Notes under the pieces: model-generated
The model's database searches: none
Told to the model about the DNA's origin: nothing
The model's input: only the letters and a program-made list of their open reading frames with translations
In this document: piece by piece, positions 14,753 through 22,483 of the stretch
Layout: the number at the start of each line of letters is the position of its first letter
Position numbering within the stretch: position 1 is the stretch's first letter
Assembly (NCBI GenBank): GCA_012964665.1
Contig: DTTO01000022.1
Span: forward strand, 1 to 37,415
DNA: 37,415 bases
Direction of reading: 5' to 3'
Source: Fidelibacterota bacterium
GTDB taxonomy: Bacteria > Fidelibacterota > Marinisomatia > Marinisomatales > TCS55
Position numbers and translations under genes: made by a program

Positions 14753-15682
14753 TTAACCTATTATTTCCCGCACAGCACGGATATGTTCAGGTGTGGTGCC
14801 ACTGGAACCACCTACGATGTGTACACCCTGATCCAACCAGTTATTAACCTGCTGAGCATATTTTTCCGGCGATATTTCATTTGTGTCTTCAAAGCGCGGA
14901 TAAAAGTCAGGCTTCCAACTTGGTGGACTGTATCTGCCTATAATTGCCTTGGCACCACAGGGTGATCCATTAATAATATTGGGAAGGCTTCTTGTTATCA
15001 TGGGTATGCTTCCAGCGGAAACTAATACAGCTTCAGCACCTTTTTCGCGGGCAAGATCGGCTGCATCTTTTAGTGATTCACCATTTAATAAATTTCCATC
15101 TACTCCGGGAACAAAACTCATCCACACAGGTAAATCAAACCCTATGGCCGCTTGAAGGGCCATCTGTGCTTCTCTGGTGTTATTCATACCTTCAAAAAAG
15201 ATAAGATCAACACCACAGTCTGACAGGATTTTTACGCATTCTTTATGGTGAGTTAGGCAATCGTTTTCAGGCGGTGACAAATCAGGGCGGAATAAATGCA
15301 TGACAGGTGAAATGGAACCGGCAAGTGGAACAGTTTGTGCCTTACCAGTATGCGTTAATGCTTCTTTTGCCAAAGACACTGCGGTACTGCATAATTCCAT
15401 CGCTCTTGTAGGCAGGCCGGGAGCGCCGATTAAATCCATATGATCTGCATCCCGGAAGAAATTGATAAAGTTACGCTTGGTCAAATTGAAAGTGTGCGTG
15501 GTGAGAACATCAACTCCAGCCTCCAAATAGTCAATATGTATATCACGAATAACATCTGGTGCATCTTTGATCCCATGCTGACGCCAGCGGATACCACGGC
15601 GAAGTACTTCCGTTCCAACCCCACCATCCAATAAAACAGGTTTTTTGGTTGAAAAATTTTCTTTAATTATATTGTAAGTCAT
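14753..15682 (-). CDS. BHMT-like paralog that has lost all three zinc cysteines
   Basis: This 309-residue paralog keeps the fold signature (DGGVGTEVLRRG, TTHTFNLTKR) but its zinc motifs are changed: where the intact neighbour has LNCAPP it has VSAGSIP, and GGCCGTTP has become GGSSGTTP. Without these cysteines the classic zinc-activated thiol chemistry is not possible, so it is either a non-catalytic partner of the 13840 protein, a methyltransferase with a different acceptor, or an enzyme in which another group does the job. The gene is intact over its full length and shows no decay, so selection appears to maintain it. No Shine-Dalgarno is visible before the ATG. The partner follows four bases later, which makes co-translation likely. 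Confidence 0.8.
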   Translation of the reverse strand: MTYNIIKENFSTKKPVLLDGGVGTEVLRRGIRWRQHGIKDAPDVIRDIHIDYLEAGVDVLTTHTFNLTKRNFINFFRDADHMDLIGAPGLPTRAMELCSTAVSLAKEALTHTGKAQTVPLAGSISPVMHLFRPDLSPPENDCLTHHKECVKILSDCGVDLIFFEGMNNTREAQMALQAAIGFDLPVWMSFVPGVDGNLLNGESLKDAADLAREKGAEAVLVSAGSIPMITRSLPNIINGSPCGAKAIIGRYSPPSWKPDFYPRFEDTNEISPEKYAQQVNNWLDQGVHIVGGSSGTTPEHIRAVREIIG

Positions 15683-15721
15683 ATGCAGTAAATAAGCAGC
15701 GAATTTAAGTGCTTAACCCAT

Positions 15722-15749
15722 AAAAAAAAACTTCAGATAGAAAAGTTTT
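15722..15749 (-). terminator. AT-rich terminator-like hairpin after the cytochrome gene
   Basis: On the minus strand AAAACTT and AAGTTTT pair around a nine-base loop and are followed by a run of nine T. It lies about 75 bases after the stop of the cytochrome gene and about 40 bases before the BHMT-like start, where a terminator for the upstream operon would be expected. The stem is AT-rich and therefore weak. The rest of the 142-base gap probably holds the BHMT-pair promoter, which I could not place. Confidence 0.45.
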
Positions 15750-15824
15750 CCGGTGGCCTTTGATAAATATTATAGAAATTGTTAATCTCAGAATTTGAAA
15801 TAGTTTGTTCACCTGCTAAAAAAA

Positions 15825-18230
15825 TTACATACTTAATACATGGGAATGAACCAGCTGTGCTTCGTTGTTAGCGTGAGGGAATCTCAGTCTGGTAATTTGA
15901 CTGATCGACCGAGCTTGCTCATCCGGTTTATATTTTAAATATTTTTCGCTGTGATATTTTGCTTGACCTAAATCCACCAATTTGCGGTTTAATAACATCA
16001 GGTTATAATGGGCCTCTGCATCTTCAGGATCAATTCTCAACACATCACTATAAACTAATTTCGCCTTTTCCCAGTTTTCTGCAAAAAAATGGGTTTGTCC
16101 AAAGTGCCTCAGCATGACTCTGTCATTGGGATTTGTCAATCGGACTTCTGCAAACAATGTAAGTGCTTGCTTGTAATCTCCTTTTGTTTTGGCAATTAAA
16201 GCTTGAAAATATTTAGCTTTGGGAAATCCTGGTTTTAATTCGAGAGCGGTATTTAATTGGTACTCAGCATCTTCGAATTCCCCCGTTTTAATTAATACTC
16301 TGGCTAAGTTAACAAATCCGTCGGCATATCCCGGCATTAACCTAGTAACCTGTACAAATGCGAGTCGCGCCCCTGCGAGATTATTTTGTCTAAGAAGGGC
16401 AATCCCGTAGTCATTAAATCTGAGCCCGGAATTCTCTGCAAATTTGGTCTGCCCAATTGCAGAAATAGTCAGATGATCTTCAGCCATTTTAACGATAGGT
16501 AACTCTATAGGATTTTCCAATGAATGTATTGTAATACTGCGGTTGAATTTGCGATAATTCACTTTTGCTATAAGCTTTATTTGGCTATTAAAATCCTCGG
16601 GTACTGTCCAAACAAAGTGGATCACATCAGCAGAACCTGGTGGAATCGAATTATTATACAGGGTTGTCCTCCATTCATGCGGGTTGCGCTTCTGGATGAA
16701 CTTTCCTTCACCATCCAGAAGTATGCCCCGGAAAAAATGCGCTGCTGGGTCGACCGATTTGTCGGACTGAATTGCACCACTACTAAAAAAAGTGTCTCCA
16801 TTTTCATTGGTACCAATGATTTCCAGCCAGGGCTCATTTGAATCAATCGTGCCGCCGGGAAATGTGTGTCCAATCTTTTTCGTTCTTACTATAACTTCAA
16901 AACGAACTTGCTGACCCGGTTTAACTTGCAGTTGATCTTCAAGAGGAGCAATTAATTTGGAATCAATTATTGCACCAAAAATATCAATGTTAATGCGGTC
17001 ATCTTGTAAAAATTGACTTGTACGATTTAACCATTCATCATTCTTTGATTCAATTAGTGACGGCAAGGCTGTATTGGCTGCGGGGAAAAAATGGCCAAAT
17101 ACTTTTTGATAATCATTCCCGCGGTCACTTGATTTTTCCCGGGCCATATGGCAGCTCTGGCAAGTAAGAGATTTCGGTGGATTATAAAATGAAGCCACGG
17201 CATTGTAACTTACGCCGCTAGCTTGCCAAGCATCGTATTCATCCTGACCCCGCAACCATTTATAATGATTAATCGGTACATCAAGACTCACTTTGTGACA
17301 AGTGGCACAAAACGTTTCTGATTTATGCAGTGGTTGAAGCATCGCCTTACGATGGGCTTCTGGTTTCAAACGAATCAACATGCGGTTCACCGCCGCTAAC
17401 ATGCCTTTCGAATGAGAAAAAGGATATTCAATCGGTGTATTTAAAACATAGTTTGCATTGCCAGTAATATCAGGAATATCAATTATCCCATGGCATATTT
17501 CACATGTTATACCTGAATTAGCTTCCGGTAGATTAACATCAGGTGTACCAACCATTAACCCAGAATACAGCATTACAGGGTCATGGCAGCTGCCACACCA
17601 TCGAACGGTGGTAGTATCACTAGTGGAAAGCAAATAGTCCACCGATGCTTTGTAAAAAGGATTATTAAAAGAAGAAAAGCGGTGAGCAGACTGTGACCAT
17701 TGCTGATAAATATCAGGATGACATCCGGAAGTCCCACAACGGGCCGAACGATTAATTTTTGCGGCTGTAATATAATTTCCAGATTGCGTTGACCCGGGCG
17801 AGGGCAAAAAATCAGCAATTTTATGTTCCTGATCTGTTGTGCTCCAATCCTTTACCCCAGCAATGACCATTATAATCAATAAAGCACCAGTTACAAGGAT
17901 GAACCTAATAAAATCAAAAGAAAGCAATTGGAAAGCAAATATAACAAAGATAAGCGAAGCAATAATATGGAACCCTAAAATAAGTTGACCAAACCCCGTG
18001 ACACCCGTTACCATTAAACCAACACCAGTGACTAGAACAAAAACAAATGTAATTATTACCGGTTGATTTTTATTATCCTGTATACCTGGTTTCCCATAAT
18101 AGACAATTGGAACAAGGATCCCTGCAATAATGTGGATTAATACAAGAATAGGTGCAAAAATTTCGTCCGCCTGAAAAAACTGTAGATATACGGCTGTCGA
18201 AACCTGAATACCAATAAGATACTTGATCAT
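15825..18230 (-). CDS. Membrane-anchored five-haem cytochrome c fused to TPR repeats
   Basis: The 801-residue protein has three parts. Residues 1-130 hold about five hydrophobic helices. Residues 165-361 carry five haem sites: a CGTSGCH motif with four residues between the cysteines, then CGSCH, CEICH, CATCH and CQSCH; the HPDIYQQWSQSAH segment after the first is typical of cytochrome c554-like multihaem proteins. A beta-rich section follows (FEVIVRTKKIGHTFPGG near residue 470), then TPR repeats from about residue 600 to the end. The arrangement points to an electron carrier on the periplasmic side of the inner membrane with a protein-docking tail; electron donor and acceptor are unknown. It overlaps the upstream TPR gene by four bases (ATGA) and is the third gene of the CRTAC1-TPR-cytochrome unit. 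A T-run follows the stop. Confidence 0.85.
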   Translation of the reverse strand: MIKYLIGIQVSTAVYLQFFQADEIFAPILVLIHIIAGILVPIVYYGKPGIQDNKNQPVIITFVFVLVTGVGLMVTGVTGFGQLILGFHIIASLIFVIFAFQLLSFDFIRFILVTGALLIIMVIAGVKDWSTTDQEHKIADFLPSPGSTQSGNYITAAKINRSARCGTSGCHPDIYQQWSQSAHRFSSFNNPFYKASVDYLLSTSDTTTVRWCGSCHDPVMLYSGLMVGTPDVNLPEANSGITCEICHGIIDIPDITGNANYVLNTPIEYPFSHSKGMLAAVNRMLIRLKPEAHRKAMLQPLHKSETFCATCHKVSLDVPINHYKWLRGQDEYDAWQASGVSYNAVASFYNPPKSLTCQSCHMAREKSSDRGNDYQKVFGHFFPAANTALPSLIESKNDEWLNRTSQFLQDDRINIDIFGAIIDSKLIAPLEDQLQVKPGQQVRFEVIVRTKKIGHTFPGGTIDSNEPWLEIIGTNENGDTFFSSGAIQSDKSVDPAAHFFRGILLDGEGKFIQKRNPHEWRTTLYNNSIPPGSADVIHFVWTVPEDFNSQIKLIAKVNYRKFNRSITIHSLENPIELPIVKMAEDHLTISAIGQTKFAENSGLRFNDYGIALLRQNNLAGARLAFVQVTRLMPGYADGFVNLARVLIKTGEFEDAEYQLNTALELKPGFPKAKYFQALIAKTKGDYKQALTLFAEVRLTNPNDRVMLRHFGQTHFFAENWEKAKLVYSDVLRIDPEDAEAHYNLMLLNRKLVDLGQAKYHSEKYLKYKPDEQARSISQITRLRFPHANNEAQLVHSHVLSM

Positions 18231-19789
18231 GGCCGGGATGTTGTTCCTTTTATTCTCTCCATTTCTACAACGGCGGTACTATCTCCAAAATAAAGCCCTT
18301 TGTACCACACAACCATAGCTTTATCCACTCGTCCATTTTCTTCATACAGATAGGCTAATTTCCTAATTAAATCTAAATCATTCGGACGTATCTGTAATTG
18401 GTTTAACAGATTCCCGCGGGTTTTTTCATAGTCAGACTGTTTTTTAAATTCCATTAAATAAAACCGTGATAACTGGCTTCTGTCTAATTTTTTATATACC
18501 TGACCCAAGTTATATAGTGTTTCGGAATTCTGATTGTCCAGTTGGTGAGACTTATCCAAACTGCGTAAGGCATCCTCCCAATTTTTCCGGCGCATATAGG
18601 ATTGGCCTAAATGGAACCATTGATCAGCGCTGGTCGAATCTAGAATCGTTCCCTGGATTAAATATTCCTGCGCTTTAACTGGTTTATTTTTTGCTAAAGA
18701 AACCAAACCTAAAAAATGGTAAATACTGGCAGACATATCATTCCATACCAAAGCGGTTTGTAACTCTTTTTGGGCTTCGTCCAATCGGCTTTGATAATAC
18801 AAGGAGACCCCTTTTTTATAGTACCCCTCCCATGAACGGGGATCATAAAGTACAGCCTGACTGTAATCTGCTAGTGCTTCGTCCATTCTTTGGTGTGCTT
18901 TATGTATATCTCCCCTTTCAATGTAAATCTGACTTTGGGCGGGGTTTCGATCCAGTGCTTTTTCTAAAACAGACATCGCTAATTCATTCTGACCCAATTT
19001 TTGGTATATTTTATTTAAAGTAACATAAAATATTGTGCCATTCGGGTTTAGACTAATAGCAGTGTTCATGTGATCAATAGCACCCTCAAAATTATAGGTA
19101 GCCAAATATGCCTCCCCAAGGTTGTGATGAACCTGAAACAAATCCGGCCTTTGTTTGATTACGCGTTGAAAATTTTGAATTGCATCTTCAGCTTTCCCGG
19201 ATCGTAGTTGGGCTCGCCCCAACCAGTACCATCCAAATAAATTATCGGGATCCGCTGATGTTGCTTTTTTTAACCAATAAATCGCATTTTCATAATCTTC
19301 AATTAGTGTATATATATCCCCCAGGTTCCGATATCCCCGAGCATAATCTGGATCAGATTCAACTGCATTTTTAAACATTTCAATTGCAGAAGGATAATTT
19401 TCCTCATCCCTGTAAACGGTGGCCAGATTATTATAAGCCCGGCCAAATTGAGGATCCAGATCAATGGCTTTTTTATAAGCATTGGCAGCATTATTTAAAT
19501 CTTTACCGCTATAGTACAGATTGCCAATATTTAACCATACTTCTGGTTGATCGGGTTGAATATTCAAACTATTATTATAGGCCATGAGTGCACCTTGCGG
19601 ATCCCCACTGTAATCCAACGCTTTGGCCATTCCATTATGAGCTTCGAAATTATCCGGGTCTGATTCCACTATTGCCTGGAAAATGGCATAAGCATCATGC
19701 GGTTTGCGTTCCTCCAATGCCTTCTTAGCTTGATCAAGTTGTGAGGCCTGTGCATAAAGAAATATGCACTGGAGCATGATAATGATCAA
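18227..19789 (-). CDS. Exported TPR-repeat protein
   Basis: This 520-residue protein begins with a short hydrophobic signal (MIIIMLQCIFLYAQA) and is then almost entirely tetratricopeptide repeats, roughly a dozen, recognisable by recurrent A-x-x-x-G/Y and P-x-x-A spacing such as EAHNGMAKALDYSGDPQGALMAY and VWLNIGNLYYSGKDLNNAANAY. TPRs bind proteins and have no catalytic role. It overlaps both the CRTAC1 gene upstream and the cytochrome gene downstream by four bases, so all three proteins are made together and probably work in one envelope assembly. The cytochrome also ends in TPRs, which suggests that the two tails interact or recognise the same partner. Confidence 0.83.
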   Translation of the reverse strand: MIIIMLQCIFLYAQASQLDQAKKALEERKPHDAYAIFQAIVESDPDNFEAHNGMAKALDYSGDPQGALMAYNNSLNIQPDQPEVWLNIGNLYYSGKDLNNAANAYKKAIDLDPQFGRAYNNLATVYRDEENYPSAIEMFKNAVESDPDYARGYRNLGDIYTLIEDYENAIYWLKKATSADPDNLFGWYWLGRAQLRSGKAEDAIQNFQRVIKQRPDLFQVHHNLGEAYLATYNFEGAIDHMNTAISLNPNGTIFYVTLNKIYQKLGQNELAMSVLEKALDRNPAQSQIYIERGDIHKAHQRMDEALADYSQAVLYDPRSWEGYYKKGVSLYYQSRLDEAQKELQTALVWNDMSASIYHFLGLVSLAKNKPVKAQEYLIQGTILDSTSADQWFHLGQSYMRRKNWEDALRSLDKSHQLDNQNSETLYNLGQVYKKLDRSQLSRFYLMEFKKQSDYEKTRGNLLNQLQIRPNDLDLIRKLAYLYEENGRVDKAMVVWYKGLYFGDSTAVVEMERIKGTTSRP

Positions 19790-21438
19790 TGGCTTATAAT
19801 AGATATCCCGCTCCCTTGCCTTATGTGGTAAAATATATTGACCTCCAGATTATTAAATGATTCTTTTTGGCCATCTGGCCAATGGATTATCAGATTATCC
19901 ACGTACATATCTTTGCTTAGACCAAACAGAATTCTTTTATCATTGGAGGCAAGATAACTTGCACCTGGATTTACCCATGCCACCTGTGTACCGCTTTTTG
20001 ATTTTAATTCTAGTTTTGAGCCAATCGCGTCACGATTGCAAGTGACACCTTCCAATTCAACATTGATCCAATTATTACCTGGCTTGGATAAATTGATCAA
20101 AAGATTTGAATTACTGTTATTGTTTGAAATAACAATGTCCATGTCACCATCATTATCTATGTCACCAAATGCAGCGCCACGACCCACACTTTTATTGCGT
20201 ATATCACCGGCATTTTCTAATTCTTTAAAAGTACCGTCAGTCTGGTTTATAAATAACTGCTTTTTCTGCGCATGGGTATAACCTTTATTAAACTCGGCGA
20301 TATTATCAATTACATGCCCATTCACAATAAATATATCTAGCCAGCCATCTAAATTGAAATCGACAAACTTAGTGCCAAAACCCAATAGATCTAAGCTGGG
20401 CTGTCCAAGACCGAAAGAAAATGTCTTATCTGTAAAGGACCCATTTTGATCATTCAAATAAAGAGTATTGGACTCTCCACTGAAATTGGTAACAAATAAA
20501 TCGGGCCAGCCGTCCTGATTGATATCTCCAAAATCCACACCCATCCCAGCTTCGGCCCGACCATTCTCATTGTATCCCACACCAGAAAACAAGGCTTCCT
20601 CTGAAAAGACGGCCTTGCCATTATTATTATAAAGCAGGTTCATTACTTTATCATTGGCAACATAAAGATCCATATCGCCGTCATTATCATAATCCCCCGG
20701 CACAATGCCTAGCCCCTTACCTTGATTCTTTCCGATCCCGGATTTATCAGTCCAATCAGTAAATGTTCCATCTCCATTATTATGGAAAAATTTATCTGAA
20801 ATCCCTTGAAACACATCCGGGTCACAGTATGCCCGCCTACCACTATGCTGATCTCCGCACCAAGGATTTTTATCAACAGTATATTCCACATAATTAGTGA
20901 CATACAAGTCTAACCATCCATCAAGATCTCCATCAAAAAAAGCAGCGCTTGAACCCCATTTTATATTGTTGAATCCAGTGGATTGGGTGGCCTCAAAAAA
21001 AGTACCATTCCCCTCATTACGATAAAATGTATCATTCCCGAAGTTGGTTACATACAGGTCAATATCTCCATCGTTATCTATATCACCGCAGGCACATCCT
21101 ATACTGTAAGATGGATCACCTACACCGGCTTTTTTAGTAACATCAGTCCATTCCCCGCCATTATTTTGAAATAGGCGATTTATCAATTCTTTTGAACCCT
21201 TCCATCCAGGGAGGGATGCCCCCTGAGCAAAATAAATATCCAGATCACCATCATTATCATAATCCAACAAACAAACACCAGAACCCATAGTTTCTACATA
21301 ATATTTCATTCCACTGCCACCATGGTCATGTTTAAAAATAAGACCCTGTTTTTGTGAAGCATCAATAAACGTTATCCCTTGACCAAATACGGACGCTGTA
21401 ATGAATATATAAGTAAGTAATAGGAATCGAAACATCAT
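19786..21438 (-). CDS. CRTAC1-family FG-GAP/VCBS repeat protein with ASPIC/UnbV domain
   Basis: The 550-residue exported protein has a signal peptide (RFLLLTYIFITASVFGQG) and seven calcium-binding-type repeats with the DxDxDGxxD pattern, for example DYDNDGDLDIYF, DIDNDGDIDLYV and DINQDGWPDLFV, forming an integrin-like beta-propeller. The C-terminal 80 residues are an ASPIC/UnbV domain (RDAIGSKLEL, PGASYLASNDKRILFGL, IHWPDGQKE). Such proteins are surface or periplasmic and their chemistry is unknown; in other bacteria they often sit beside TPR proteins. The first gene of this trio begins only 14 bases after a terminator hairpin that ends the PorV-like gene. The start may be either of two adjacent ATGs; no Shine-Dalgarno is visible. 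Confidence 0.9.
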   Translation of the reverse strand: MMFRFLLLTYIFITASVFGQGITFIDASQKQGLIFKHDHGGSGMKYYVETMGSGVCLLDYDNDGDLDIYFAQGASLPGWKGSKELINRLFQNNGGEWTDVTKKAGVGDPSYSIGCACGDIDNDGDIDLYVTNFGNDTFYRNEGNGTFFEATQSTGFNNIKWGSSAAFFDGDLDGWLDLYVTNYVEYTVDKNPWCGDQHSGRRAYCDPDVFQGISDKFFHNNGDGTFTDWTDKSGIGKNQGKGLGIVPGDYDNDGDMDLYVANDKVMNLLYNNNGKAVFSEEALFSGVGYNENGRAEAGMGVDFGDINQDGWPDLFVTNFSGESNTLYLNDQNGSFTDKTFSFGLGQPSLDLLGFGTKFVDFNLDGWLDIFIVNGHVIDNIAEFNKGYTHAQKKQLFINQTDGTFKELENAGDIRNKSVGRGAAFGDIDNDGDMDIVISNNNSNSNLLINLSKPGNNWINVELEGVTCNRDAIGSKLELKSKSGTQVAWVNPGASYLASNDKRILFGLSKDMYVDNLIIHWPDGQKESFNNLEVNIFYHIRQGSGISIISH

Positions 21439-21451
21439 TTGGGAATGTACT

Positions 21452-21489
21452 AATAAAAAAGCCCCGCAGAAATGCGAGGCTTTTTTATT
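21452..21489 (-). terminator. Strong terminator hairpin between the PorV-like and CRTAC1 genes
   Basis: AATAAAAAAGCC pairs with GGCTTTTTTATT, then one C-A mismatch, then CGCA with TGCG around a GAAA tetraloop; on the minus strand a T-run follows. It is the only sequence of note in the 68-base gap, so the CRTAC1 operon either starts from a promoter hidden in or next to it or is fed by read-through. Confidence 0.85.
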
Positions 21490-21506
21490 TCAAACTGAGA
21501 GGATTA

Positions 21507-22472
21507 CTATAAACTGTAGCCGAGTGAAAACTGAGTTACAGTCCCGAAATCAGATGTGCTAGCTAAAGCTATATCTATAACAAAACCTGCAACAACAATG
21601 CCGCCGCCCAATGTGAGCCGTTGCTGTGTGCTACCGGTTGAGTAATTCCCACGAATCTTAGCTGTCCCCATCAGGGAAAATTCACCATTAAAGGAATAAC
21701 GCTGGGCAGCATCGGAGTATTTCGTCACATTCATACCGGCCATTAAGCCCATATTTTCATCACCAAACGCTTGAGCTACGACACCAAATTGAAATGTCTC
21801 GGGTAAGGCAGTAGCCGTTTCTTTTTTAGTTTCAATGGGATCCACATCTGCACCGAAATTTGAAATGACTGCACCGATTCTCATATTATTAATCCCAACA
21901 TCAAACTGGGTACCAAAATCAAATCCCATTCCACTCATTTTGTCACCATCAATGTCTTGCGTTATTGATTTTGCTGTTCCGCCTATGGAGAACTTATCCG
22001 ATAATTTTCTGCCATAACTTAACTGTAAAGCCATATCTGAAGCGGTAAATGTCCCTTGATTGGCTTGGAAAATGTACTCCGTATCACCAGCCCACCCGGA
22101 TTTCATCATGTCACCATAATTAACACTTATCATTGATGCACCGATCACGCCACCTGCAAGGGGCATTGCAACACCAACATTATTATAGGTGGTTTCAACG
22201 AACCATTGGGTTTGGCCAAATGTAAAACCAATGCCAGTTGCACCAGTTAATCCAGCTGGATTCCAAAACATTGCTTCAGCGCCACTAGCCTGAGCAGCTA
22301 AACCACCCAATGCCGTGCCACGAGCACCATAGCTCAAATTCAAGAATTTGAAGCCTACAACACCCGCTTTATCATTTTCATCCCCTTTTTGGGCTATTAG
22401 CAAAGTGCTTGGCAAAAACATTGTGATCAAAAGAGCAATCACAATTTGTTTCATTTTATTTGATTTTCTCAT
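21507..22472 (-). CDS. PorV/PorQ-family outer-membrane beta-barrel protein
   Basis: The 321-residue protein has a signal peptide (MRKSNKMKQIVIALLITMF...) and the classical PorV/PorQ (UPF0164) opening GFKFLNLSYGARGTALGG, followed by EAMFWNPAGL; the remainder is beta-strand-rich (for example NVGVAMPLAGGVIGASMISV) and ends with strands typical of a barrel of about 14 strands. In Porphyromonas PorV helps type IX secretion substrates leave the cell and receive their surface anchor. AAGGAGG is well placed before the ATG and overlaps the stop of the previous gene, 11 bases away. It follows a gene with a C-terminal sorting domain, so it probably serves that protein. PorV and PorQ types cannot be separated here. 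Confidence 0.85.
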   Translation of the reverse strand: MRKSNKMKQIVIALLITMFLPSTLLIAQKGDENDKAGVVGFKFLNLSYGARGTALGGLAAQASGAEAMFWNPAGLTGATGIGFTFGQTQWFVETTYNNVGVAMPLAGGVIGASMISVNYGDMMKSGWAGDTEYIFQANQGTFTASDMALQLSYGRKLSDKFSIGGTAKSITQDIDGDKMSGMGFDFGTQFDVGINNMRIGAVISNFGADVDPIETKKETATALPETFQFGVVAQAFGDENMGLMAGMNVTKYSDAAQRYSFNGEFSLMGTAKIRGNYSTGSTQQRLTLGGGIVVAGFVIDIALASTSDFGTVTQFSLGYSL

Positions 22473-22483
22473 GATGCCCTCCT

